DNA of 64,000 nt from Chara braunii. Its lineage: Eukaryota; Streptophyta; Charophyceae; Charales; Characeae. The stretch's first letter is position 1, and the number at the start of each line of letters is the position of its first letter. Below are positions 20,826 through 34,302 of this stretch, piece by piece. The notes below the pieces were generated by a model, which made no database searches, was not told the origin of the DNA, and worked only from the letters and a program-made list of their open reading frames with translations. The DNA lies in assembly GCA_003427395.1 (NCBI GenBank), contig BFEA01000286.1:1202881-1266880 (forward strand). Direction: 5' to 3'. Made by a program: the position numbers and the translations under genes.

Positions 20826-23800
20826 CTGCCATGCGATAATCACATAAACAACGAGCGTAGGATGAGTTTGAAAGTTGATGTCAGAATGAAGCCAGAACCG
20901 AGGCATACAGATTTCTTCAAGAGGCACACTATAGTTATAGCCTTACTGAGGCTACACACAGAACAGATATCAATGTACAGCGAGGAGGTTGTGGTTGGAG
21001 AAGTCTGAACAACGTAGTTTCAAGGGGTTAATGAGAAAAAAAGTCGGATTCTCGTTCACAAAGAGTGAGTAATAACCTCTAGAGGACTAGAGAGACAAAG
21101 AAAACTCATTAATGTGACGATCCACACTCATACGTCTGGCAGTGACAATAACATAGAATGGTTCACAATGGTCCAAGTCATTCCAACATTGAACGGTTCA
21201 CAATGGTCCAAGTCATTCCCCTTGTCCTGATAGCATGGTCCACAATGGAAACAGGTTCACAGCCCGGTCTTCAAAACCTAGGTTAATGAAGTTTCAAACA
21301 ATCCCACCCGTGATTCGGTGAGTCGCTAGAAAACCACAGAACTGCGAAGATGCAAAATGACAGGGAGGGGCCACTGTCAAAAGGTTTAGGTCGCCTGGCC
21401 CGTGGGTCACATTCCAAAACGATCAGGTCCGGCAGTCCGCAGTGGAACCCCTGTCACACAGCCCGGGCTGGGTAGGTTTCATCCGATTCCTTGAACTTCT
21501 GGTGGGCAGTCCCTACTGCCCCAACGAATCTCTGGCCATTGCATATAAGCCAAGGCCAGGTAGGTCAAGGGACATTCAGGTGGCAGGTCGCCGAGAGGCT
21601 ACTACAGCACTAGGTTGACACACATTAGCGGTAGGAAAGGGAGGGCTAGGTGGTCGTGGGCACATAAGAGGTAGGCCCTGAAAGGGAAGAAGGGCTGTAT
21701 AGCTGGTTTGGCACCCTGTCGCGTAGGGATGTCCGTCCAACAGATGTGGTCCTTGGGATGGTGAGGAAGGCAGTAAGTAGGAGAAGTTGGCACAATTGCC
21801 TGGTGGTTGGCAGATAGCCATAATCAGCAGCAGTGGATAGAGCTCAGCAGTATGGTATAGGACGAATTTTGCACGAGTCGGGAGCTGCTACTCCATTGTT
21901 CTATTGGTTCGATGCAAACAAGGAGAGGGCTTTCATGAAGTGTGCGTTCCTATCTTAGCGTGATCTCGTCCTTTTCACTTCTGCTATCGGTTTGGTCTGA
22001 TGAATGTTGAAGTTTGTGTTGTTCATGAATTGAGTTTCCACAGGCAGGTTCCTTGCGTAAGATGACACTGAGGAGAAGGAAGAGGACAACGACTAGGACG
22101 ATGACGACGACAAGGACAATGAGGACGACAAAGACACAGGAAGGCACAGAAGAGAACGAACAGAGAGAAAGGAGCGGATGAGAGACAGAGGTGAACAGAG
22201 GATGATGCTGAGGAGAAGAAGAGAAGAGAGGAAGGAGAAGAGGAAGAAGAATACCCCTGTCAAGCACCATTCTAAGCTTATTCCTTTCTTCACCCGGGGT
22301 TGGCATCTCTTTCTTTCACAATCCCACCCGACATATCTGGAGCAGAAACGCCATTTGAACTTCTTTTCCAAACTCGCCCAACATCTCTGGAGTAAATGGT
22401 GCAATGACTTCAGCACAGGGAAGGAGCACTGGGTGGAAGGTGTTCAAAAACACCAAAAGGGGAAGCCCAGGAAGGGAAATACCCATTCGAGAAGGTACAG
22501 CGGGAAATGCACAAGTCAGAGAGTTCACGGGGAAAATTGGACAGGGGAAGGGATGCATCAGAACAATGTAGGCCAGCAATCGGAATAACACAAGGCAGTT
22601 GAATTAGGAGGAAAAACCGTCAAAATAAGATACGAGAGTTGAAACGAGGTCCCAGTTCTGCATAACAAGTATTCAGAAAATTGCGAGGTCAAATCGGCCT
22701 TGGAAAACCAAGGCAGAAAGGGAGACCTATCGAATGAGAACAATGAGGGAGGATCATAGCATGCCTTATGGGACAGACAGGGAGAGACATTTGCAGGAGA
22801 GGAAATAATTGGACACAGATAGCCAGTGGGAGTGTGAGATGGGGAATGAAAGATAGATCATCAACAGAACGGGGGTAGATTGAGAGAATGCGGGAGTGCG
22901 GATTATGGAAAAGATGCCTTATTCAGCATGCTCGTCACAGAAAGCTGAGTGTGGTATTGGGTCTCATTCGCCCGTCCAGTGTTCCAATTTGCCCTCCACA
23001 CCGTGACATCCATAGCACAGCTTTCCAACTTAAACCACCAGTTCACGTCAACGTCCTGTTCATCCAATTCCGTCGGCAAGTACCCGGCCTAAAAACATTG
23101 AGCTGCCAGCCCACCAGCTGCAATGGGAGGGAGGCCGCAACTGCAGCCAGAGCAAGAAAAACAAAGTACGGACTTGCAAAAGAGAAGAAGTAATGAAACA
23201 AAACGAAAAATAAAAAGAGCTGAAAAGAAACGAACTAGCACTTGGTAGCTACTTGGCAGATGCAAGAGAAGTGTGACGAAACAAGAAAAAAACGACAGCA
23301 CGAGAACACGCAACTCACTAACACTTCTTCTACTAAGCTCTGGATGTGATTGCAGTCACATCGATCTGTAACCTTCCTCCAATTCTGGTGAGAGACGGGA
23401 GGTGAGGACAGGAAATCATCTGCTTTTTTCCCCTATTGTCTTTTCCTTTGTTTTTCAGAAACAAAAAGGCCTTAAATGTGGCCACGACCTCCAGACACGT
23501 ACACTTGCAATGAAGTTGCAGTTTCTCTGCAGGCTGTAACATCAATTGGGTCATTTTTGTAATTTTTCTACGTTTTGGTTCCTAACCGGTAACTGAGACA
23601 GCCCTAGACCAACAGGGACATTTCTGGAAATTCCAAAACTACCCCTGAATGCTACTACTGGTCTGAAACCTCGTCCTCTTTGGCTACTGCCTGGGACTGG
23701 TAGCTCCATTACTCGGAAAAACACTTCCCGTGATTGTTAGCTGTGCCCTAGGTCGTAGGAGTCCGGTTCAGTAGGCTGTTGTAGAACTATAAATAGAATC

Positions 23801-25997
23801 ACTTCATAAAGGTAGAGGTCATTTACCTCTTGGTCTGCAGTTGGTGAGAGACTGCTTGGAGACTGCTATTGACTCTGCCAGGCTGCCAGAGCAGCGCCAT
23901 AGCTGGAGGCGACTGCTACCGTCTTCACCCAAATAGAATGCCCGGTCATTATAGATGTATGTATTTGTTGCACTTTTCAGTGCAGCTGGGGCGATAAAAA
24001 TTCGGGTGAAGCTCGTACGGTTCCGGAGTTGAGCTGAAGCAGGTACTTCATGCGCTGAGCCCGGGTTGTTCCTTCTTCATCGAGGAGCCGGTGCTGCCCC
24101 CTACAAGTGGCTAATGGGCTGGCACTGATGTATCTGAGTGGATCCTCAGAGGCCCTGGGTCAGATCAGGTTACAGGAAGGTGGCACTGGTGGTCTGCTGC
24201 GTGCTGGTTTCAGGGATGTGCAGTGTTCGTTTCAGTTGGTTGAGATGCTTAGATTCTTTGTGCAGCTGATTGAACTGGAGAGAGGAGACGCACTGTGAAT
24301 TGGGTTTCTTTGGATTCTAGTCGAGTATTGAGCTTCCGCTGCGGATATTTCAGACCCGTTTGGTGTTGATTTCCTCTCCAAGACTTCTTCGCCATCTCAC
24401 ACCTGTATGGGAAAATATGTTGATGCTCTGTTGAATGGAATTTCAATCAGTCACGTCACACACTAGTGGCAACGAAGGACAAGGCCTTGAGATATCATCA
24501 TGGAGCTGACCATTACTTTGGGCGCACTCACTCTCAAACATCTTTTATGAAGCTGTGGACATGTTTGCAGTCAGATGCATTCTGGAAACTGTGCGTGTGA
24601 GTGTGCACTCCTTCCATCTTGATCCCCGCTCACCTCATGAATGTACCAACTGAGCTACCACGTATTTATTCGAATATCAGCCCATACAATGCTTTTTTTT
24701 TCCCTTTTTCTTCGGCATTTTGTTCCATCTGCTGGCAGCAGGGCCAGCAGTTTTCGAAAGGCTGGTACCCACTCACAATCAGGTTCAGCAAAATGAATTT
24801 GTTTGGTTCGTCAAACGAGGTCTGGGTGAACTGGTGGTTAAAGTAAGAAAAACCCTCTTCGCCGACCTCATAAGATATCCAGTCACAAAGGGCTGAAACC
24901 GATAGAGACACCAACAATTTCTCAACCAATGTCCTTCCCACAGACCGTAAATCCTCCTCCCATTCCTCACAATCCTCTCCCCATCTCAACAAAAGCCCTG
25001 CCAACCGCTTCAACATACACTGAACCCTAACCCCCCTCTTCTGCTTAAATCTACTGCTCAGCTTTCTCTTCTCTTCCGTCCTCTTCCACTTCATAATCAT
25101 TGTCATTGCCAATATGATGACTGCATGTGTAATTGAGAGACACTGCTTTTTCGTCAAAACAGATCCGCCACCTCCACTTCATCACACTCCTATCCAATCT
25201 CATGTCCCATATCAACCAAGATTCCCCATTGTTCTACGAAAAGTTGCCATCAATGTGATTGATTTTGGACATCCTGTAGTCATTTTTGTAACCTCTGACC
25301 GTCCTTTCCTCTTTCCCTCCATCAATCTCAACCACACTCCCTTTCCTTTTACTTTCTACTTCTTTTCTCCCACTCCTTAAGCTCCTCGTCGTTGGCCTTC
25401 CCTTCCTCTTTCTCATTTTCGGCTTGTCCTCCTTCCCCACAAGACAATTGGCATCAATTCACGTAATGACACGCAGGGAGAATTTCCAAGGATGTCACTC
25501 TCCTCCCCTTCACTGGTTTATCAATTCCCCCCTATCATTGGCATCAATTCACGTCATGACACCATGCAGAGCTTTAGCGAACATGCAGAAGTACACTGCA
25601 ACTGCTCGCCACCTCTTCATCCTTAGCTTCCAGTCCTATGCATTGAAGTTCTATCAACTGACAAAAAGCAGACATCACGCAATACCACCCACCCACCCAC
25701 CCCCCACTTCCACCCCAAACAGACAAGCTACTTAACCACCTCCTTTTGAACATTCCTGGTGGAGAATGTAAAATTTGCTTCCATTTAAAACTCTGCTCTA
25801 CTACGTTGAACCGCCCTTTCCCGTACACTGCACAATGTGACATAATCGTCCGGCAGCCCCTAGCAAACATAACCAAAAAATGACACCATGACATCCGTCA
25901 AAAATGAGGAGTCTTAAGGAAATTAGTGAAACTACCTCTCCCTTGAGGGCAAAGAAACAAAAGCAGTAATGCATTTCATGCTCATCGTGCTGCTTAC
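20826..25997 (-). other. Cyclin intron 4 (5.2 kb)
   Basis: Bounded by the exon 4 donor GAG|GTAAGC and the exon 5 acceptor GGCAG. It contains a short direct repeat at 21157-21218 (GGTTCACAATGGTCCAAGTC twice), a purine-rich stretch at 22060-22250, a repeated TTGGCATCAATTCACGT motif at about 25446 and 25539, and a tRNA-like relic near 24.6 kb. No gene was recognised. Confidence 0.8.
24595..24664 (-). other. tRNA-like relic (A-box type)
   Basis: The minus strand has GTGGTAGCTCAGTTGGTAC, a perfect match to the tRNA D arm and Pol III A box. The following ~45 bp lack a convincing T arm. It could be the 5' part of a tRNA pseudogene or a tRNA-derived SINE. Confidence 0.35.
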
Positions 25998-26143
25998 CTC
26001 AGCTACTCGAAGGAAGTGGTAGATATCATTGACGTACGTAGCACACATCTGAGGATCATTGGCGACTGATGCATCAATATCACTGTACTTCTGCTCTACC
26101 CAGCCCACTCTCTCCCGATATTCATGCTCCTCGTCATCAACTC
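25998..26143 (-). CDS. A-type cyclin, exon 4 (start of cyclin core)
   Basis: This 146-bp exon has the acceptor ATGTTTTGCCAG and the donor GAG|GTAAGC. It enters in phase 1 and leaves in phase 0. It encodes residues 281-329: an acidic linker (VDDEEHEYRERV), then YSDIDASVANDPQMCATY and VNDIYHFLRVAE. DPQMCATY.NDIY.LRVAE is the hallmark N-terminal helix of plant A cyclins. A stronger pyrimidine-rich acceptor (TTCTTTCCAG) about 100 bp upstream stays in frame and could give a longer form. The nearer site was chosen because its phase fits exon 3. Confidence 0.95.
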
Positions 26144-27097
26144 CTGGCAAAACATGGGAATAGGAAACATGGCAAGCCATTGTCAGAATCCGAGTGCCAG
26201 CAACAGCTGCACCGATCTCCTCCACATTAGTTGATTCTGGAAAGAACAGGATGGAATCACCGCCAACAAAGCGTCAGCCAGAGGAGAGTTCAGGAGTCAA
26301 TTGATGGGACTGCAACAATCTAGTGACTTTACACTGCTTTTTTTCGGAAACGACCGGCCCAGCCCCATATATTCTGAGGGACATCAGTCCGGTTGCTCAG
26401 CGCCGGCAAGCATGACTCGGTTTGCATTGCTTTTCTTTTTTCTTTTTTTCTTTTTTTTCTTTTTTCCTTTTTTTCTTAAAAAAGTCGCCACAGCACAAGT
26501 TCACACTTGGACACACAAGGCTACACACCCGAGATGAACACAAGTGGAAATTGTTTACAAATTGAAAATTTTATACATCAAAAGCCTCCAGCACGTAAAC
26601 AAGAAGGCAACTCTGATTCTCTCTCTCATGTCCTGTTTACCCTCACCCATTTATTCTGAGGGGCATCAGTCCGGTTGCTTACCACCGGCAAGACTCAGTT
26701 TGCACTGCTTTTAACCACAGCACAAGTTCACACTTAGACACACAAGTCTACACACCCGAGATGAGCACCCGTGGAAGTTGTTTACATATGCCCGTCACTC
26801 ACACAAGAAGGCAACTCTGATTCTCTCATGTCCTATCCACGCTCACCCCTCTCTGAATGTCTTCCTCCCCCCTTCTCTCACTTTTTCTCACTCACTCGGG
26901 GCTCTACACCCATGGTGCCTGCCTCTGCAGACTACACTACCGCACTTCTTCCAAGCCTACTCGATTCCCCCTTCTCCTTTTCCTTTTCCTTTCTCATATA
27001 CGTGGATTGCCGTCGCAAAGACTCCATAGTTGGATGTGCTGCCCATAATCTGCTCACACCACTGAGATTCTCAGAATACCTAGAATTTTGAACATAC
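26144..27097 (-). other. Cyclin intron 3 (0.95 kb) with an internal duplication
   Basis: Bounded by the exon 3 donor GCAG|GTATGT and the exon 4 acceptor TTGCCAG. Most of it is a diverged direct duplication. Copy one is about 26365-26640 and copy two about 26645-26850. They share GACATCAGTCCGGTTGC, CACAGCACAAGTTCACACTT, CTACACACCCGAGATGA and AAGAAGGCAACTCTGATTCT. Copy one carries an extra T-rich block at 26428-26480. Confidence 0.85.
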
Positions 27098-27205
27098 CTG
27101 CTTCCTTTGCCTTCCGCTTGACGCTTTTCCTTCGTTCTCTGCTCTGCGTGCTCTCCTCCGTTCTTGCCTCTTCTCTGCCTTCACTCCTACTTCCATCCTC
27201 GATGC
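27098..27205 (-). CDS. A-type cyclin, exon 3 (charged linker)
   Basis: This 108-bp exon lies between the acceptor TGTCATGCCAG and the donor GCAG|GTATGT, phase 1 at both ends. It encodes residues 245-280, including GIEDGSRSEGREEARTEE and RERRKSVKRKAKEA. The basic SVKRKAKEA segment could act in nuclear import (inference). There is no strong family motif. The call rests on good splice sites, an open frame and exact phase fit with exons 2 and 4. A degraded look-alike of its 5' part lies at 27618-27650. Confidence 0.8.
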
Positions 27206-30200
27206 CTGGCATGACAGAAGGACAAAATACAACAACGTCAATTTGAGCCAAATTGACAATACTAAAGACATCAAACCCGGATAACGCTGTGGAGGTACAC
27301 CCTTGATTTAATTATGCACACTCTCTACAGCACATCATAAACAAGGTGGACCTGTGTTACACAAAGGACACATCACTCTGCACGGGCTCACATGAGTGAA
27401 GAACGCCGTGAGGAATCATTCTTTGCAATCCACACTAGCTGGAATAACAAAACAAACAAGACATCCATTCCGATAGAAAGGAATCATTACCCACATAAAA
27501 GACATTGCAGAAGTCATGAAAAGTTCACATCACGATCTCTCCTCCCGCTTGCACACAATAACGATGTCACATCCTCGGTGTCACAGACAGAAAATAGACA
27601 GCTGATATTCTGGGTTTCCTTTCCACCTCCATCCTCAATATGTGACATGAGAGCACACAACGAATTAACATCTCATTGCATCAACAATGAACTAACATCC
27701 CATTGAATCGACAGCCAAAGCGAACTTACGGAAGAATAAATCCCCACCATCTTAAACCGCCAGTACCTTTCCCTGCCTTTTTCTTTACCTCCGAGTATGC
27801 CGGAACATGCCCCCACAGGGCCGGCACAGCTTCGGGCAGGAGAAGCAAAACTCCCCCCCCACCCAAAAAAAAGCAAATAAGATGTGAGGAACAAGCCCTC
27901 AAGGGGCCCTATCAGACATCACATTGTTCTGGGCTAAGGCCCCCAGCAAGCCAAGTGCCCGCCCTAAGTGAAGGCGGGCCTGAATATTTGCCAAAGGCAA
28001 AATTCGACTTTTCCATACATGGGTATTCAGGATCTCGCAGCACGCCAGTTGGTTGGGTAGACTCACATTGCTGCGTCATACAGTTGGCCCAGGCCTTGAC
28101 AGTTGCGCCTGGGCACACATACACAAAGCAGGGCCGATAAATTGGGAAGCAGGCCATCGGCCTTTACAAAAGCAGTAGTGCCGACGCACCTGCCTGAGAG
28201 CCCTGCACAGATGCAGCAAACAGCCCAAGCCCGGAGACTCAGGCCGTGCCTAACTGCGAAGGGGCCCAGGCCCTTAACTGTAGTCTCAGGCCTGGGCGCA
28301 GGGTCTGGGACCCAACTGGAAGCTACTGGAAGCTTCCAGCCAGGCCACACACAGCACCCAGGAGGCTGCCACTTCCATTAAAGGAGTGAGGCAGCCCAGG
28401 CCAGGCATTCTGACCAGTGCTGGCAATGCGGAGGTGCTGCTGCGCTCTCGCTTGATGCTGCGCTGCTGCCAAAGCCGCTGACGGGGCGCGTAGAGGTGAG
28501 GAGGGGCGCTGCAGGGCAGCGGAGCACAGGCGGCCATAGCCGAGCTGCTGGGCGCCAGGGGGTACAGAGGGTGATCGGGTGGTCTTCAGGGAAGGAGGTG
28601 CTGTGTGGGATAATCAAGGCATGATTGAGGGTGACGAGATACGTACCCGGTGCATGAAGAAAGGCCGGCTATGGAGTTGACAGTCATGTACATTGGTCTT
28701 CGAGAGACGAAGTGAGCCTGTTGCGTGAACCAGCTGTAGGTAGGATAGTCGGGCAGAGTAGGTTGGGCGCTGGGTGCCAGACAGAGAGGAGCAACTTTGG
28801 ATACTGTGTTGGTGTGGCCTACGGGCTTGGACATTGGCTGATTATTTCATTGTATTTCTTATATGGATGGTTTCTCGGTGAATTTCGTACTCTCTGCTTG
28901 GATACAACTACCTGGACATCTGCGTGATTTCGCAACTTGGTTTTCTGTATATCGTTCACACTCATATTCCTTGCAAAGATTTCAGCACGTAGGAAATATA
29001 TCACGATTGCAGCCACCACCAGCACTCTTCAATGGAACGAGACATACATCACCCTGACTGTATATGGCTCGACAGACAACTTCTATACATTCACGTCCCT
29101 GCAACCTACTATGGCGGTCTTCAAAAGAAAGTGGACGAGGGAACACTACCGCCCCCCTCCTCCCATGCAAGATTCTGCCTGTATCGGGACTGCTATTGTG
29201 GGCTCGTACATTCAGAGAGCTACAACGATTTGACTGTATCAAGAGCGGGCGCCCAGTCCAGATGCATTTTTTGTATTGTAGAAAAACACAACTGTGGCTG
29301 ACATCGGGTCTCGCACTCTTTCCCCAGATCATGCTATACTGACGAATAAGTCCACACAAATGCATGGTACTCGGGCGAAGATCATCAATCCTACAGTCTT
29401 CACCCAAACAGAACGCCCAGTCATTACCACTGTATTTAGACTGAACCTTTTCCCAAATACATCTCTTCTATATTCAGCTGAAGACAGTACGCCAAGTAGA
29501 AACCTCCCAGATCTTCCCGAGGACTGATGCCTATGCTGCATTTCCTTCATAGCATCCTCCGCTTACGGAATGATGCCTATGCCCTTCCAACTTCTTACTA
29601 TCAAGATTCTCGGGGTGAAGTAATCTTACTCGGCCTCAAAATTATTCCTCGCATCCTCCGCTAACCCACTGCTTTGGCATCGTGATAGACCCTTCACCGT
29701 AGTAGATTTGGAATGAGAGAGTGCCCCTTGCACCAGACGATATAATCTATTTACCTTTTTTCATGACAATTGATTCCAGGCCATCTTGAATGTCTAGAGC
29801 AGAGATGGAAACGATGGCAACTCCACAAACAAGGTTGGATAACATCGACCAATGCTACGCCGTTCTTCGGTCAGACTCACATGCTCGCGGTGTTGGATAG
29901 AAAATGCATGCAACCATCAGTAGCACCATAAATCCAAATCCACAATAGACAGCAGTCAAAATTCAAGTTGCCTGCAAGATTGCTCGCACAGCTTCTCAAC
30001 ACCTTCCCAATACAACATCATAGGAACCTAACCCACCTCTCCCAGATCAACCTTCTCACTTCTGCCCAGAACACTGTCACCTCTGCCACTCCCCCCCGGT
30101 CAGCAACTCTCCGCCCAACCCCCCTGACACCCATCCACTCCTCCATGAGTCCGCACTGCATCCATGCCGGTTTTGCCCCACTTCCGAAGGACATCCTAAC

Positions 30201-31380
30201 CAGTACACAGGACGGCAGCTAATGTTCCTGCAGACCTCTGCCAAATGGCCATTCCAGAAGTCAGGCTAGGCTTGGGGGCAACTATAAAGACGCCAGGTGT
30301 CTGCACCTCTTCCGAGCCTTTCGCAATACCAATATACTTGCTTGTGGAGTGTTGAAGCACCCTAACTCCTTCCACATACTCCTCGACAACCCCTTTCACA
30401 CTGCCCTCAGTTGCACCCCCCCGCCTCCAGGCAGACGGGAAGCATTCGAGGGCATCCGCTAACCTACCACCGACACATTCGTGACTCAGCACCCTACCTC
30501 TTCCTATTCTTCTTCACCTCCACTTCGTCCCCTGCACCTATTTCTCCCATTTGCCTTATTCCTTAGTCTCATCAACCTCCAATCCTTCACCTTCCCTTTC
30601 CTCCACTACACTTGCACTCTTCTTCCTGCTCCTCATCCTCTTACTCCGTTACCTCTTCCTCTCCACTTCCTCCTGTTCATCTGCTTTCTTTTTTCTTTTT
30701 TGTCCGGTGCTCACAATATTTTTTTGCCTCCTTAGCGGATCCCCTGCACACCATCTATGGGAGCATTGTTTGGCCCACCTCTATGGGAGCAGTAGTTGCA
30801 GGCACTAGCGCTAGGGAAGGACAACCCCATCCCAGCCCTAGTTGAAGCAGTTCGGTCTCCAAGCGAGCGTAGTCGTCCTACACTATCCCCACCCGGGTAA
30901 GTCAGATAGTGAGTGTTCCAACAGAGCTACCATAGGCAGAGTCAACTGGCTCTACCCTGGCAAAGGTCTGCTTTCTCATCGTGATTTCGCAACGAACATA
31001 AAAAAATGAGAACTCCCATTTACGCCGGGTTCACCAAAAAAGGAAAGAAAGATGGAAACGAAAAAGGAAGGATAAAAAGAAAAGAGAAGGGGGAAAAAAG
31101 AAGGATAGAAGAAGAAAGGAAAGAAAAGAACTCCCATGTGCAACGCCTCGCAAAACATCCTGAGCATGCAGGATCCTTTTGCAGGTCGGAGATATCTGCA
31201 GGTTCCCAGCAGGCACTACAAGGCTACGTTGTTCTCCCTCTAATATCGACCACAAATGATCAAGATATCTGCAGGTTCCCAGCAGGCAACCTCTTCCAGA
31301 CTCCCGTTCCTCTCTTGTTTCTGCTCAAGATATCTCACTGTTTCATTGGAGAACACTCCTGCGTACAGTCTAAGAACCAA

Positions 31381-31452
31381 CCCTGTTTCTCCCTCATCAA
31401 TCTGCCCTGTTTCTCTCTCATCAATCTGCCCTGTTTCTCTCTCATCCTCTGT
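31381..31452. repeat. 24-bp tandem repeat, three copies
   Basis: CCCTGTTTCT plus CCCTCATCAATCTG is repeated at 31381, 31405 and 31429 with few changes. A separate direct repeat (GATATCTGCAGGTTCCCAGC) stands nearby at about 31188 and 31264. Confidence 0.9.
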
Positions 31453-31924
31453 AGTTCTCCCAAGACTATGAAAGCAAGTCGAACCTCTCATTCTTCTGAT
31501 TATAGTATGATGATGCCAGCATTTCTCTGCAGTTCTGGCAAGACTATGAAATCAAATCTCTCACTCTTCTCATTTTCTACGTCAGCTAGTTCTTTCGTGA
31601 CAGATTCAACCTGTGGATCTTTCCTGCTAAACGGAAGTACAACGCATTTGGAATATGACAGTTTTCCGGTCCACTTCATGGGTATCACGCTAGGCGTTCT
31701 TCACTCTACCTCCAGATGATGTTGTTCGTTGCATGCAGGTGTGAAATCTCCTCGTCGTTTCCAATCTATCATTTCATTTACGAAACCTTGCTAAACCCCT
31801 ACAGCCACCCCTCTTTCTTTTCTTCCCGTTCCTTCTATTAACAAACAATGACATATAAACTTGCCCCTTGCTAAACCCCTACAGCCACCGCTAAATACAA
31901 GAGCTGTTTGTCCCAGGTCCATAT

Positions 31925-32012
31925 AAAAAAGGGCGTGGGGAGAGATTTGAACGCTCAGAAAAAACTAGGAGTGCAGGCCAACCTGGTTGACTTATCAACC
32001 ACCAGCTCAGCG
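31925..32012 (-). other. Possible tRNA-derived SINE or Pol III relic
   Basis: The minus strand has a T-arm-like GCGTTCAAATCTC near its 3' end followed by CGCCCTTTTTT, which would suit Pol III termination. A short hairpin (GGTTGA-TAAG-TCAACC) sits where the anticodon arm would be. The A box is poor. It could be a decayed class II tRNA or a SINE head. Confidence 0.35.
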
Positions 32013-33143
32013 TTGGAGAAAGAAATGCCGAACGAGGCAGGGGGAGAGGTGAAAGAACGTTAGAGAGATATGAAAAGAGAGATTGCAAAGGGGATACTCG
32101 TTTGCCAGACCATTTTGATTCGATGAAAAAACGACCTGGTCATACACAGAGAGCGGTTTAAAAGAAGCACGTTCATCCATGCAAGAGGGACGGGTGGATC
32201 CAGAGACAGGGAGAAGGCAACAGACAGCACGGTCATCCAGCGGGGCCGGACCCAGCCATCTGGAGACGTGAAAGTGACATGAGACTACGGCATGACACGG
32301 TGCATAGGATAGAGTAGATGATAGAAAATGTGGTCGTTAGCGCTGGTACATAAAGACCAGGGAGAGCAGAGAACTACTATTGTTTGTCGAAAACTGGCTG
32401 TTGGAGGCGAGACATGGGGCTAAATCCCTTGTCATGGTGCATACGGTCTGAGTTTGTCCAGAAAGTAGGTACCTTGTACCTCTACCACCGAAATTGTGGA
32501 TGCGACACGTGGCACCTGATGAGATTCTTACCATTTGGTTTGATCAGTCAGGGAGACGCTTTTCAACGATGGACCTTGCACTCCGTGTTCTGCCGGAGAG
32601 TAGGGTCTTCCCCTGAGTCGAATGGGCAGTTATTATCACTGCTTCCGGACTTAAAGTCGCCCCAAATACAGCCGTAGAGTGTAGACACTTCACGGAACTC
32701 AAAGAGGATATCTTTTGTTCTTCGCAAGTCGGTGTGGAAGATCGCAGCCGTACAGTGTAGACACTCCACGGAGCCTACAGTGTGAATTATCCTCGTATCG
32801 TCCTAACTGGAAAACATGGCATCTAATTCCTTCCACTTCGTCAATTGCACAGTACGCTCATTCTGCCTGTCGACTTCATGGCATTTCTTCCGCCCATGGT
32901 CAGTTGCACAATGACTTCTTCCACCAGTGGACAACTACACATACGGGCTACCAATCCATCTTTATCTCTCACTCGCGAATGAGAGACTGGAGAGCACCAT
33001 GAACATGGACGTCTGCACTCCCTTTGACAAGGATTACGACAACTTAGGATTCTCTCTTTTCCTGCTGATTCATCCACCAGCGTCTCAGCTGATACAACTT
33101 ACCACCACAGGACAGCGATTCCCGTCTACAGTACAAGCGAGAG

Positions 33144-33240
33144 GCACTGAATGATATACAAATCGCACCCTTTGACAAGGTCAGATTGGTCTCTGAGCCA
33201 CTGAATGATATACAAATCGCACCCTTTGACAATGTCAGAT
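33144..33240. repeat. ~35-bp direct repeat
   Basis: CACTGAATGATATACAAATC plus GCACCCTTTGACAA occurs at about 33147 and 33200, followed each time by GTCAGATTG. Confidence 0.85.
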
Positions 33241-34249
33241 TGCCTCGTCAGAGACCAATATACGAATCGCCAATACAAGAATCGCCCAACGTGCTGCAGC
33301 CAGGCTCACTCCCTCCTCTCCAGGCTAACACTAATCCAGCAAAGGCGAATAACCGACCCATGCACGCCAGAAAACTCGTTACCCATCTTCTTCCTGACAA
33401 GCACAATCTGTCATTCACTAGAATCGACCGAACGCAACGCTCCATCGCACAGGAAGCAGTACATTGTAAGGCTCCAGCTTCCACACGGACCTCCATGTTC
33501 CTGAAACCGACATGCTTCGATGATTTTTCTTTTTTTCTCAACCGGGCAATACACGGCTCATACCTTCTTCCGCCTTATCTTGTCATGCCGGGATAGTTAA
33601 GAGCTGCTTTACCTTTTTTACTGACGTAGGTCATATTAAACAAGAATTGGACCCCACTGCACATCATTCGACAGACATTACTTCACGGCGCAAATGATCC
33701 AACTTGGGAAATGAATTGTGGATTTGACACCGTCCGAGGATATCTATTACCTACTGATATGGTGACGTCCCAAGCAGCACGCTGCGTACCGGACTTCTGG
33801 GGTGAAACATTGCCTCACGATTTCTAGCTTATTCCCCCGAACATAACTCCCTATTGGCATAACAGTATTTCGACAGAATGGAGACTGTATACATGATGAC
33901 AGGGCGTTATGTTCGGGTGAGTCAAGTAGCTGTGGCCGAAAACGACGCTGAAACCGAGACGCCTTGGACATGCAACGTCGAGCAGAGCCTGTTCATACTA
34001 GGAGCACGCCAAATCAATCACCCCACCCGTTGGACGGCACACGTCCTTGCCAGGTTGTCACACGCCTCCCAAAGAACCATAACCCCGTTCTCTCGCCAGA
34101 CCTTCAAGCATTTTGATCCTTTCCAACGCACACGACCCGACCCCCCTCGCTCGAGATCCCACCTTCGCCACCCCTATCATATTCAGAATATCATTGACCT
34201 TTGCCACCTCTACCAAGTGATAAACTTTCATTGTCCTTCTCCTTCTTTT

Positions 34250-34302
34250 TCTCTCTCTCTCTCTCTCTCTCTCTGTTTGTGTGTTCGTGTGTGTGTGTGT
34301 GT
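34250..34302. repeat. (CT)n and GT-rich microsatellite
   Basis: A CT run of about 12 units at 34250-34273 is followed by an imperfect GT-rich run to about 34302. Confidence 0.9.
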
